Shown: positions 8,408 to 15,358 of the stretch, one piece after another
How the letters are laid out: every line of letters starts with the position of its first letter
How positions within the stretch are numbered: position 1 is the stretch's first letter
Notes under the pieces: generated by a model
What the model was told of the DNA's origin: nothing
Databases searched by the model: none
The model's input: the letters and a program-made list of their open reading frames with translations, nothing else
Made by a program: the position numbers and the translations under genes
Assembly: GCA_002372015.1 (NCBI GenBank)
Contig: DFIA01000080.1
Span: 1 to 24,595 of the forward strand
Length of the DNA stretch: 24,595 nt
Direction of reading: 5' to 3'
Origin: Bacteroidales bacterium UBA3709
GTDB lineage: Bacteria > Bacteroidota > Bacteroidia > Bacteroidales > UBA932

Positions 8408-8431
8408 CGCTTTAACGAAATTTTAATTGAT

Positions 8432-9640
8432 ATGATAATTCTTGTATTAAACTGCGGCAGTTCTTCTATCAAGTATCAGGTGCTGGATATGAAGAGCGAA
8501 AGTGAACATTCTCTGCTGGCTAAGGGTCTTGTGGAGAGAATAGGTATGGCAGAAGGCGATATAACACATTCTGTACCAGGTAAAGACAAACATAAAATTC
8601 ACAAGAAAGTTGCAGACCACACAGAGGGTATTAAAGATGTGCTTGATTTGCTTACAGATTCAGAGTATGGTGTTCTGCGCTCATTGGATGAGATAGATGC
8701 AGTAGGACATAGGGTTGTGCATGGGGGAGAATACTTTACCCAGAGTTGCATAATAGATCAGAGAGTTAAAGGGGGTATAGACAAGTGCTCTGTATTGGCA
8801 CCACTTCATAATCCTGCCGGTTTGTTAGGAATAAAAGCAGTAGAAAATATTTTGCCCAAGGTTCCGCAGGTAGCAGTTTTTGATACATCTTTCCTTCAGA
8901 CAATTCCTGCATACGCCTATACTTATGGCCTTCCTTATGAGTATTACGAAAAAGATAAGATTCGCCGCTATGGTTTTCACGGAACCAGTCATAGATATGT
9001 TTCTAAGGTTGGTGCAGAGTTGGCAGGTATAGATTATCACGATTCTAACATAATAACCTGTCATCTGGGGAACGGCAGTAGTGTTACAGCAGTAAAGAAT
9101 GGTAGAGCAGTTGATACTTCTTTGGGTATGACTACTATAGATGGTCTTATAATGGGTACCAGATGTGGTGCTTTAGACCCTGGGGTGGTAACTTATCTGA
9201 TGAAAAAATATAATTTGTCTGTAGATGAGTTAGATAAGATTCTTACCAAGCAGAGCGGTTTCTTGGGAGTTTCGGGCGTGTCTTCAGATATGAGAGACCT
9301 TGAAGAAGCAGCTTCCAGAGGCGATAAGCGAGCTCAACTTACACTTGAAATTTTCCGTTATGGATTGTTAAAGTTTGTAGGAGCCTTCTCTGCTGCTATG
9401 GGAGGTGTTGATTTGATAGTGTTTACAGGCGGTATCGGAGAAAACGATCCTGCTACCAGAGCTTTTATTGGAGAAAAGTGTGGCTATCTTGGAATTGACT
9501 TTGATTCAGACCTCAATAATGGCCTAAGAGGTAAGAGCGCTATTCTTACAAAGAAAGACTCTAAAGTTAAAGTGGCAGTTGTTACAACCAACGAGGAACT
9601 GGTGATTGCCACCGATACTATGAGGCTGGTAAAGATGTAG
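8432..9640 (+). CDS. ackA: Acetate kinase
   Basis: A 402-residue cytoplasmic kinase of the ASKHA fold that interconverts acetyl phosphate plus ADP with acetate plus ATP. The start at 8432 gives the standard N-terminus MIILVLNCGSSSIKYQV; an upstream in-frame ATG at 8378 would add 18 residues that the family lacks and lies before the likely promoter. The family signatures are present: VGHRVVHGGEYF, the catalytic Asp region VFDTSFLQTIP, YGFHGTSHRYV, the phosphate-binding ITCHLGNGSS, MGTRCGALDPG and FTGGIGEND. The length is typical. The next gene, 42 nt downstream, is a phosphate acyltransferase, so the pair can convert acyl-CoA to acid with ATP gain at the end of fermentation. Propionate or butyrate could be alternative substrates. 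Transcription probably starts just after the -7 box at 8400-8407. Confidence 0.95.
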   Translation: MIILVLNCGSSSIKYQVLDMKSESEHSLLAKGLVERIGMAEGDITHSVPGKDKHKIHKKVADHTEGIKDVLDLLTDSEYGVLRSLDEIDAVGHRVVHGGEYFTQSCIIDQRVKGGIDKCSVLAPLHNPAGLLGIKAVENILPKVPQVAVFDTSFLQTIPAYAYTYGLPYEYYEKDKIRRYGFHGTSHRYVSKVGAELAGIDYHDSNIITCHLGNGSSVTAVKNGRAVDTSLGMTTIDGLIMGTRCGALDPGVVTYLMKKYNLSVDELDKILTKQSGFLGVSGVSSDMRDLEEAASRGDKRAQLTLEIFRYGLLKFVGAFSAAMGGVDLIVFTGGIGENDPATRAFIGEKCGYLGIDFDSDLNNGLRGKSAILTKKDSKVKVAVVTTNEELVIATDTMRLVKM

Positions 9641-9682
9641 ATTGCAGTGAAATCAATAATAATATCAAATAATAAATAGAAC

Positions 9683-10582
9683 ATGAAGACTTTTGATGAG
9701 GTTTATGAACTTCTTAAAGCCAATCCAAAGAGAAGGTTGGCTGTAGCGTGGGGTGTAGATGACCACTCAGTATGTGCCGCCAGCATGGCAATAGATGCCG
9801 GCTTTTGCGAGGCAACTCTTTATGGCGACCGCAAGATGATAGAGGCTGTATGCCAGAAAGAAAAAATTGATATTGCAAAGTTCAATATTGTGGATATTCC
9901 TGTAGAACAGAAAGCTATTCAGGAAGCGGTAACTGCCGTTCATGATAAAAATGCCGATGTTCTGATGAAAGGACTATGCTCTACAGACAAGTATATGAGA
10001 GGTATTCTCAATAAGGAATGGGGCTTGCTGCCTCCTAAGGCTGTATTGAGCCATATTTCTGTGATGCAGCATCCTAACTATCCTAAGTTCTTGGTCTTTG
10101 GCGATATGGCGGTGATTCCACAGCCAGATTTCAAGCAGAAAACTGCAATACTCAAATATATAGTAAATGTTTGCAAGTCTTTGGGCGTAGCCACTCCTAA
10201 AATAGCCGCTGTTGCAGCTACTGAGCAGATGTTGGATGGTATGCCTGCTTGCGTAGAGGCTGCTATGCTTGCAAAAATGGCCGACAGAGGTCAGCTTCCT
10301 GGTTTGATAGATGGTCCGTTGGCCCTTGATGTTGCTATCAACAAAGAGGCGGCTGCCATTAAGAAATTGAAGAGCGAGGTTGCCGGTGATGCAGATGGCT
10401 TGCTGTTCCCTAATATTGAGAGTGGCAATGTTTTCTACAAGTCTAACACTATGTTGGTTCCAGGTGTCAGAACTGCAGCCTTTGTGGCAGGGGCTTCTGC
10501 ACCATGCGTACTATCTTCAAGGGCAGACAGTATAGATACTAAGCTAAATTCTATAGCTTTGGCTTGTTTACAGGTTAAATAG
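9683..10582 (+). CDS. Phosphate acetyl/butyryltransferase family protein (Ptb-like)
   Basis: A 299-residue enzyme of the PTA_PTB family, which exchanges CoA for phosphate on short acyl groups. The size and the motifs VLMKGLCSTDKYMRGILN, SHISVMQHPNYPKFLVFGDMAV and the C-terminal LLFPNIESGNVFYKS resemble phosphate butyryltransferase more than the longer Pta enzymes, which contain extra N-terminal P-loop domains. Because it sits directly behind acetate kinase, its working substrate may nevertheless be acetyl-CoA or propionyl-CoA; the sequence alone does not settle acyl-chain preference. It is followed by a strong terminator, which defines ackA plus this gene as a two-gene operon. Confidence 0.88.
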   Translation: MKTFDEVYELLKANPKRRLAVAWGVDDHSVCAASMAIDAGFCEATLYGDRKMIEAVCQKEKIDIAKFNIVDIPVEQKAIQEAVTAVHDKNADVLMKGLCSTDKYMRGILNKEWGLLPPKAVLSHISVMQHPNYPKFLVFGDMAVIPQPDFKQKTAILKYIVNVCKSLGVATPKIAAVAATEQMLDGMPACVEAAMLAKMADRGQLPGLIDGPLALDVAINKEAAAIKKLKSEVAGDADGLLFPNIESGNVFYKSNTMLVPGVRTAAFVAGASAPCVLSSRADSIDTKLNSIALACLQVK

Positions 10583-10610
10583 TCAAAGGCAAATAAGTTT
10601 TGATTACCAA

Positions 10611-10654
10611 GATAGGGGAGATGAACAAAATGTTGTTCGTCTCCTTATCTTTTT
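10611..10654 (+). terminator. Rho-independent terminator after the ackA operon
   Basis: The left arm gataggggagatgaac (10611-10626) pairs with gttcgtctccttatc (10635-10649) through about 15 pairs, with two G-U wobbles and one bulged G, around an 8-nt loop. It is followed by a T run at 10650-10654. It sits 28 nt after the stop of the acyltransferase gene. Confidence 0.85.
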
Positions 10655-10667
10655 AGATATTTGAAAC

Positions 10668-11951
10668 ATGGTAGAAAATGTTTACGATCTTGTAATTGTA
10701 GGTGGAGGTGCTGCCGGACTTATGGCTGCTGCGTGGATAACGGAGCACTATAAGAATATTCCGGAGAAACCTTCTGTATTATTGCTGGAAAAAATGTATC
10801 GGCCTGGGCGTAAACTGAATATTACGGGCAAGGGCCGATGCAACATTACCAATACTCGTATGTGGGATGAGTTTTCTGTACACATTCATCCTAACAAGCA
10901 ATTCTTTAAGAATGCTTTTTACGGTTTTTCTTCTCACGATACAATGGACTTTTTTACTGGTTTGGGTTTGGCTTTGTCTGTAGAAAGAGGGCAGAGAGTT
11001 TTTCCTAAAAGTATGAGAGCCATGGATGTTACAGATGCTCTTGTAGATACAATCAGGAGTGGTCGGATAGTAGAAATGAAAACAGATTCTACTGTTGAAA
11101 CTATAGCAAAAGAAGAAAATTTTATAGTGAAATATGGGGGCGGGCATACGGTATTGTCTAAAAGGCTTCTTATTGCAACAGGTGGGCTTTCTTACCCATC
11201 TACAGGCTCTTCTGGCGATGGATACGCTATGGCGATTTCGGTTGGGCACAGTATAGTATCGTGCCGTCCGTCTCTTACAGCCCTAATTCCATCTGGCTAT
11301 ACAGAAGCAGACGGAAGTCTGAGCAGCTTGGCCAAGTCTTTATCTGGGTTGCAGCTAAAGAATGTTTCTGTTTCTTTGATGGTTAATGGCAATATAGTTC
11401 AGGAAGAGTTCGGAGATTTGGATTTTACAACCAGCGGCTTGGAGGGTTCTTTAGGTTTCCGCATTAGTAGAAAAGCAGTGGAAGCTTTAGACTTTGGACA
11501 AAAGGTGGCTGTGGTTATAGACTTGAAACCGGCCTTGTCTGTGCAGCAAATCCAGCAGCGTATAAAGCGAGAGGCCGCTATCGGTAATAATACTGTAAAG
11601 TATTTGGTATCAAGATTATTACCGGCAAAACTCGTGAATCCTTTTCTTTTACTTAACAAGCAGCTTGTTAGGGTAAGTTCAGCAGAGGCTGCCGAACAAC
11701 TTCCGCAGCTTTTGAAAAATTTCAGATTCAATATACTTTCTTATGTGGGTTTTGAGAGATGTGTGGTTACAAACGGCGGGGTGTCGCTGAAAGAAATATC
11801 TCAGAAAACTATGGAGTCTAAAATTGTAGAGGGTCTGTATTTTGCAGGTGAAGTGCTTGATTTAGATGGAGATACTGGCGGGTATAATCTTCAGATAGCT
11901 TTTTCTACAGCCGTGCTGGCAGTTCAGAGTGCCCTGCAGCAGACATTATAG
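10668..11951 (+). CDS. HI0933/YhiN-family FAD-dependent oxidoreductase
   Basis: A 427-residue flavoprotein of the HI0933-like family (TIGR00275 type), predicted cytoplasmic. The N-terminal dinucleotide-binding loop VGGGAAGLMA (11-20) is followed by the family signature GRKLNITGKGRCNITN (47-62). A second FAD contact, GEVLDLDGDTGGYNLQIAF (394-412), lies near the C-terminus. The cellular substrate of this widespread family is not established, so I give no pathway. It begins only 13 nt after the end of the preceding terminator, so its promoter must overlap that element; GATATTTG at 10656-10663 is one base off the TAnnTTTG box but is too close to the ATG to be convincing. It converges with the dnaN operon, the two stops being 27 nt apart. 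The length is normal. Confidence 0.88.
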   Translation: MVENVYDLVIVGGGAAGLMAAAWITEHYKNIPEKPSVLLLEKMYRPGRKLNITGKGRCNITNTRMWDEFSVHIHPNKQFFKNAFYGFSSHDTMDFFTGLGLALSVERGQRVFPKSMRAMDVTDALVDTIRSGRIVEMKTDSTVETIAKEENFIVKYGGGHTVLSKRLLIATGGLSYPSTGSSGDGYAMAISVGHSIVSCRPSLTALIPSGYTEADGSLSSLAKSLSGLQLKNVSVSLMVNGNIVQEEFGDLDFTTSGLEGSLGFRISRKAVEALDFGQKVAVVIDLKPALSVQQIQQRIKREAAIGNNTVKYLVSRLLPAKLVNPFLLLNKQLVRVSSAEAAEQLPQLLKNFRFNILSYVGFERCVVTNGGVSLKEISQKTMESKIVEGLYFAGEVLDLDGDTGGYNLQIAFSTAVLAVQSALQQTL

Positions 11952-11978
11952 TAAGGCGTAATAGATTTTATATCAAAA

Positions 11979-12467
11979 CTATGAAATGATTTCTATATTC
12001 AAATCTTTATAGCAGAATTTTATTGCATTATCCTGCTCTATTTCAAATGCTTCAAAATCTTCTAATTCGAGCACTATCAGATCTCCGCTTCTTAGAGACA
12101 TGTATTCAGAGGCTCTTTGTATAGCTGTGTCGAAAAACTCGAAGCCTTGATATGGCCCATTGCCGTTAATTTGCGTTATCGGTGCAAGAAATACACTATT
12201 ATCTAAGCTGTTACCTTCGTTTATATCGTATGTGCAAATATGTATGCCCCAGCCGCAGGCTGAGTAGTAGAGGTGCGCATATTCTTCTCGGATACACTTG
12301 CCGGCCTTATCTATCTTTATGTATGCAAAAGGAACGGCTCTCAGAGTTTCTATTTTATCTGGAACATAATATTTTACAGAGGTTACAGAAGGGTCTTTCC
12401 TAAATACGGCAGTATCCGGACTTGTATAGAAATTGTCGCTTTGGTATGGAAATATAAACAGGTTCAT
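11979..12467 (-). CDS. Small FAH-fold-like protein lacking metal ligands (tentative)
   Basis: A 162-residue protein that I relate only by motif order to the fumarylacetoacetate hydrolase (FAH) family. SPDTAVFRK (16-24) resembles the FAH 'KPDTALLRN' segment; EEYAHLYYSACGWGI (61-75) resembles 'KFAHRYYDEIGIGI'; and EYMSLRSGDLIVLE (121-134) resembles the C-terminal 'xYTLKxGDLIxTGTP'. Where active members have the metal-binding E-x-E strand, this one has RAVPFAYIKI (43-52). The metal Asp position before 'ARD' is His76, and the GTP loop after GDLI is replaced by LELEDFEAF. It is also shorter than active members. If the assignment is right it is probably non-catalytic. It is the third gene of the dnaN run, starting one base after the exonuclease stop, so it may be co-translated with replication genes. 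Confidence 0.5.
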   Translation of the reverse strand: MNLFIFPYQSDNFYTSPDTAVFRKDPSVTSVKYYVPDKIETLRAVPFAYIKIDKAGKCIREEYAHLYYSACGWGIHICTYDINEGNSLDNSVFLAPITQINGNGPYQGFEFFDTAIQRASEYMSLRSGDLIVLELEDFEAFEIEQDNAIKFCYKDLNIEIIS

Positions 12468-12468
12468 G

Positions 12469-13242
12469 CTACCTGTACTTTTGCGGGTTCATTTTAATTT
12501 TGGTAAGAACCCTTTTGGTATTAAGAGTAAACTCTCCTTTTTCCATCCACGCATAATAACTCGGCTCTTGCTCCAATACATCGAGAACCAAACGCCCTTT
12601 GTGCTTGCCAAAGTTGAATATCGGTTTTCCGTCTTCGTTGAGTACTATTCTGCCAGCAAGATCTAAATTTTTGTTTTTGACGGAAAATTCGGCCAGCTTT
12701 TCTACATCGTTTTCCAGAATTCCACTGTATCTGTCTAATTGTGCTTTTAAGATTTCCATAGTGGCAATAGTGTCTGCCTGAGCACTATGTGCATCTTCTA
12801 AATTCTTGTTGCAGTAAAATTTGTAGGCCGCAGAAAGAGTACGTTCTTCCAATTTATGAAAAATGTTCTGTACATCAATCATTTTGTGCTTGCAGAAATC
12901 GAAATCTATTCCGCACCTTTCAAATTCTTCTGCAAGAAGTGGAATATCAAACTTTGTAGAATTATAACCAGCTATATCAGAACCTTCTAAAAAGGCTGCT
13001 ATACTTTTTGCGTACTGTTTGAATGTAGGGCAGTCTTTTACGTCATCATCTGTAATATGGTGAATGGCGGTAGATGCCTCAGGAATATGCATTTGAGGGT
13101 TTATTCTCTTGGTCTTAATTTCGGTATGGTTGTCGGGATATAGCTTAACCACAGATATTTCTATAATTCTGTCTTTTGAAATATCGAGGCCGGTACTCTC
13201 TATATCAAAGAAAACCAGAGGCCTTTTAAGATTTATGTTCAT
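12469..13242 (-). CDS. DEDDh 3'-5' exonuclease (DnaQ / PolIII epsilon-like) with extra C-terminal domain
   Basis: A 257-residue proofreading-type exonuclease. The start at 13242 gives MNINLKRPLVFFDIESTGLD and lies 8 nt after the dnaN stop; a longer in-frame version beginning at 13356 would overlap dnaN with residues unrelated to the family. The catalytic residues are D13 and E15 in FFDIEST, D99 in GYNSTKFDIPLL, and H152 and D157 in DAHSAQAD, completing the DEDDh set. After about residue 205 a short module begins with FNFGKHKGR (209-217) and contains SYYAWM, as in small C-terminal domains (DUF3820-like) of some Bacteroidota exonucleases. Its place directly behind the clamp gene suggests a role in replication proofreading or repair. 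The next gene begins one base after its stop. Confidence 0.92.
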   Translation of the reverse strand: MNINLKRPLVFFDIESTGLDISKDRIIEISVVKLYPDNHTEIKTKRINPQMHIPEASTAIHHITDDDVKDCPTFKQYAKSIAAFLEGSDIAGYNSTKFDIPLLAEEFERCGIDFDFCKHKMIDVQNIFHKLEERTLSAAYKFYCNKNLEDAHSAQADTIATMEILKAQLDRYSGILENDVEKLAEFSVKNKNLDLAGRIVLNEDGKPIFNFGKHKGRLVLDVLEQEPSYYAWMEKGEFTLNTKRVLTKIKMNPQKYR

Positions 13243-13250
13243 GGCGGCAA

Positions 13251-14369
13251 TTATAATCTCATAGGCATGAGCAGAGCGCAGATTTCTTGGTTGGAATCTG
13301 TTTGTTCTGCCGGCTGCATGAGGGCTGCTTTTGTTGGTTCTGCAAGCCTGATGCAAATCTGTTCATACGGCAAGTTTGCCAAAATCTCAATTAAAAACTG
13401 AGACTTGAAAGCTATTCTCATAGGTTCTCCCTTATAATCACAGCCAATGGTTTCTTTTGCGCTCATAGAGAAATCGAGGTCTTGAGCTGTAATTTCGAGT
13501 TTACCTTGTGCTATCTGAAAGACTATCTGTCCGGTAGATTGGTTGGCACATACGGCTACACGCCTTGTGGCATTGAGAATATCTGTTCTTGAAACCGTTA
13601 TGATATTGTTGTTGTTCTTAGGAATAACCTTAGTGTAATCTGGATATGTACCTTCTATTAAGCGGCATACAACAAGTTGTTTATCAAACTTAAAGAAAGC
13701 GTTTTTCTTGTCGAAGCTAATAGAAACTATTTCGTCTGAAAGCCTTGCTAAATTGTTTTTCAGTATGTTGGCTGGTTTCTTAGGCAGTACAAACGAGCTC
13801 TTTGCACCGGCAATATCTTTTCTTTCGAAGCATACCAACTTATGGGCATTGGAGGCAACAAAAGTTGTGGATTTTTCGTTAATATCAAAGAGAACTCCGT
13901 TCATAACAGGCCTTAGAGGTTCTTCAGCAGTGGCATAAATAGTGCCATTTAAAGCCTCGCAGAGTACTTCTGCCGTTAAGTCTATTTTCTTAGGATCCAT
14001 TAGTGCGGGGAGTTCTGGATATTCGTCTGGTTGTAGGCATGGGATGCTGGCAGTTCCACTTGCCCATGTAATAGTTAGAATGTTATTTTCTTCGTTTGTG
14101 GCAAACTGTACCGGCTGTGTAGGTAATTCTTTGAAGGAATTTGTTAGCAGAAGTGCAGGAACAGCAATCTTGCCTTCTTCTCCAACTTCGTCAATGTCCA
14201 TTATTGTCTTTAGGGTTGTCTCTTGGTCTGAACCCGTAATAGTAAGGTTTTTACCTTCCAACTCTAATAAGAAATTATCTAAAATAGGTAAAGCTGGTTT
14301 CTGTGGTATAACCTTAGAGACAGACAATAATGCCTGTAAAAAATCTGTACTTGTTGCTGTGAACCTCAT
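13251..14369 (-). CDS. dnaN: DNA polymerase III beta subunit (sliding clamp)
   Basis: A 372-residue ring-forming processivity factor that tethers the replicative polymerase and binds many repair proteins. The start at 14369 (MRFTATSTDFLQALLSVSKV) matches the family N-terminus; an in-frame ATG at 14393 would add eight foreign residues and sits inside the likely -7 box. The conserved segments LPILDNFLLELEG, RPVMNGVLFDI, TVVLPKKP-like FVLPKKPANIL and EGTYPDYTKVIP are visible, and three clamp domains of about 120 residues fit the length. The C-terminus ends in the usual ALLMPMRL-type strand. It is the first gene of a minus-strand run with the exonuclease and the FAH-like gene, and is divergent from rpoD. 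dnaA is not adjacent, so this is not the classic dnaA-dnaN origin arrangement. Confidence 0.97.
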   Translation of the reverse strand: MRFTATSTDFLQALLSVSKVIPQKPALPILDNFLLELEGKNLTITGSDQETTLKTIMDIDEVGEEGKIAVPALLLTNSFKELPTQPVQFATNEENNILTITWASGTASIPCLQPDEYPELPALMDPKKIDLTAEVLCEALNGTIYATAEEPLRPVMNGVLFDINEKSTTFVASNAHKLVCFERKDIAGAKSSFVLPKKPANILKNNLARLSDEIVSISFDKKNAFFKFDKQLVVCRLIEGTYPDYTKVIPKNNNNIITVSRTDILNATRRVAVCANQSTGQIVFQIAQGKLEITAQDLDFSMSAKETIGCDYKGEPMRIAFKSQFLIEILANLPYEQICIRLAEPTKAALMQPAEQTDSNQEICALLMPMRL

Positions 14370-14390
14370 ATCTGTATATTTTAGTGTATG

Positions 14391-14398
14391 CAAATATA
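14391..14398 (-). promoter_or_regulatory. Bacteroidota-type -7 box for dnaN
   Basis: On the minus strand the sequence reads TATATTTG, an exact TAnnTTTG match, ending 21 nt before the ATG at 14369. No clear -33 TTTG is seen. It supports the shorter dnaN start. Confidence 0.5.
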
Positions 14399-14429
14399 AA
14401 GAAAAAAACGGTTTTTGTAACTAAGCTTA

Positions 14430-14454
14430 TAGCGATTTCGTATAATACTCGCTA
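14430..14454. promoter_or_regulatory. Inverted repeat around a TATAAT-like box in the rpoD leader
   Basis: TAGCGA (14430-14435) and TCGCTA (14449-14454) form an exact 6-bp inverted repeat with a 13-bp spacer that contains TATAAT at 14441-14446. It lies 33-57 nt before the rpoD ATG. It could be an operator for a dimeric regulator or a chance match; the arms are short. Confidence 0.3.
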
Positions 14455-14486
14455 ATGATATGTAAAACCAAATAATATATAGCCGA

Positions 14487-15347
14487 ATGAGACAACTCAA
14501 AATTACCAAATCTATCACAAACCGCGAAAGTGCGTCTTTAGATAAATATCTTCAGGAAATAGGAAGAGAGGAGAGAATCACTATAGAAGATGAGGTAGAA
14601 CTTGCGCAAAGGATTAAGAAAGGCGATCAGGCCGCTTTGGAAAAGCTTACAAAGGCAAACCTAAGGTTTGTGGTATCTGTTGCAAAGCAATATCAGAATC
14701 AAGGGCTGAGCCTGCCAGATTTAATAAACGAAGGGAACCTCGGCCTGATAAAGGCAGCAGAAAAGTTCGACGAAACAAGAGGTTTTAAGTTTATTTCTTA
14801 TGCCGTTTGGTGGATACGCCAGTCTATATTACAGGCTCTTGCAGAGCAGTCTAGAATAGTTAGACTACCATTGAATCAGGTGGGTGCTCTTAACAAGATA
14901 AATAAGATAATAAACAAGTTTGAGCAGGAACACGAAAGATTGCCTTCTGCAGATGAAGTTGCAGAAATGCTGGAAACTTCCAAAGAAAAAGTAGCGGATA
15001 CTCAAAGAGTTTCTGGGCGTCATATTTCTATAGATGCTCCTTTTGTAGAGGGAGAAGACAACAGCCTTTTAGATGTTCTTCCTAATAACGATTCACCGGC
15101 AGCAGACAGGGGGCTTATAAATGAATCTTTAAAAGTTGAGATAGAAAGAGCCCTTTCCACTCTTACAGAGAGAGAAAGAAATATAATCAAGTACTTTTTT
15201 GGTATCGGATGTCAGGAGAAAACCTTAGAAGAAATAGGAGAAACTTTTAACCTTACAAGAGAGCGGGTAAGACAGATTAAGGAAAAGGCTATTCGTCGCC
15301 TGAAATCTTCTGGTAGAAAAAAGAATTTGATGAATTACCTTGGGTGA
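14487..15347 (+). CDS. rpoD: Primary RNA polymerase sigma factor, Bacteroidota short type
   Basis: A 286-residue sigma-70 family factor that directs core RNA polymerase to housekeeping promoters. Region 1.1 is absent, as in the Bacteroidota primary sigma factor; the protein opens directly with a region 1.2-like block containing SLDKYLQEIG (17-26). Region 2 includes NLRFVVSVAKQYQNQGL and the -10 melting helix YAVWWIRQSI (105-114). Region 3 follows, and region 4 carries the helix-turn-helix TLEEIGETFNLTRERVRQIK (246-265). The unusual TAnnTTTG promoters elsewhere in the window are the kind this factor recognises. I do not see such a box upstream of rpoD itself; a TATAAT-like sequence within an inverted repeat is the nearest candidate. 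The AGCS symporter gene begins 11 nt after the stop, so read-through into that run is likely. Confidence 0.95.
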   Translation: MRQLKITKSITNRESASLDKYLQEIGREERITIEDEVELAQRIKKGDQAALEKLTKANLRFVVSVAKQYQNQGLSLPDLINEGNLGLIKAAEKFDETRGFKFISYAVWWIRQSILQALAEQSRIVRLPLNQVGALNKINKIINKFEQEHERLPSADEVAEMLETSKEKVADTQRVSGRHISIDAPFVEGEDNSLLDVLPNNDSPAADRGLINESLKVEIERALSTLTERERNIIKYFFGIGCQEKTLEEIGETFNLTRERVRQIKEKAIRRLKSSGRKKNLMNYLG

Positions 15348-15358
15348 TGTAGTTTAAG

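Larger units (their letters stand above)
7943..8431. other. Non-coding, repeat-containing intergenic region between divergent comEC-like and ackA genes
   Basis: About 490 bp with no convincing reading frame on either strand. It carries at least three kinds of short tandem repeat (entered separately) plus an exact 15-bp direct repeat, aagccgtttatatat, at 8154-8168 and 8216-8230. The only promoter-like match is the -7 box at 8400-8407, close to ackA. I see no tRNA, riboswitch or terminator that I can defend. The length is unusual against the compact spacing elsewhere in the window. Confidence 0.7.

Noticed and set aside
8378..8431. Upstream in-frame ATG extending acetate kinase by 18 residues
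   Set aside because: The extra residues are not found in the family, and the ATG lies before the -7 box that probably drives the gene.
10779..11249. Minus-strand frame of 156 codons inside the HI0933-family gene
   Set aside because: Lies wholly within a well-supported coding gene and has a Cys/Arg/His-rich shadow-frame composition.
13243..13356. N-terminal extension of the exonuclease into dnaN
   Set aside because: The added residues are an out-of-frame reading of the dnaN C-terminus; the family begins with the strand carrying FFDIEST.
13251..14486. Replication origin at dnaN
   Set aside because: No dnaA gene and no cluster of DnaA-box-like sequences was seen around dnaN; the divergent gene is rpoD.
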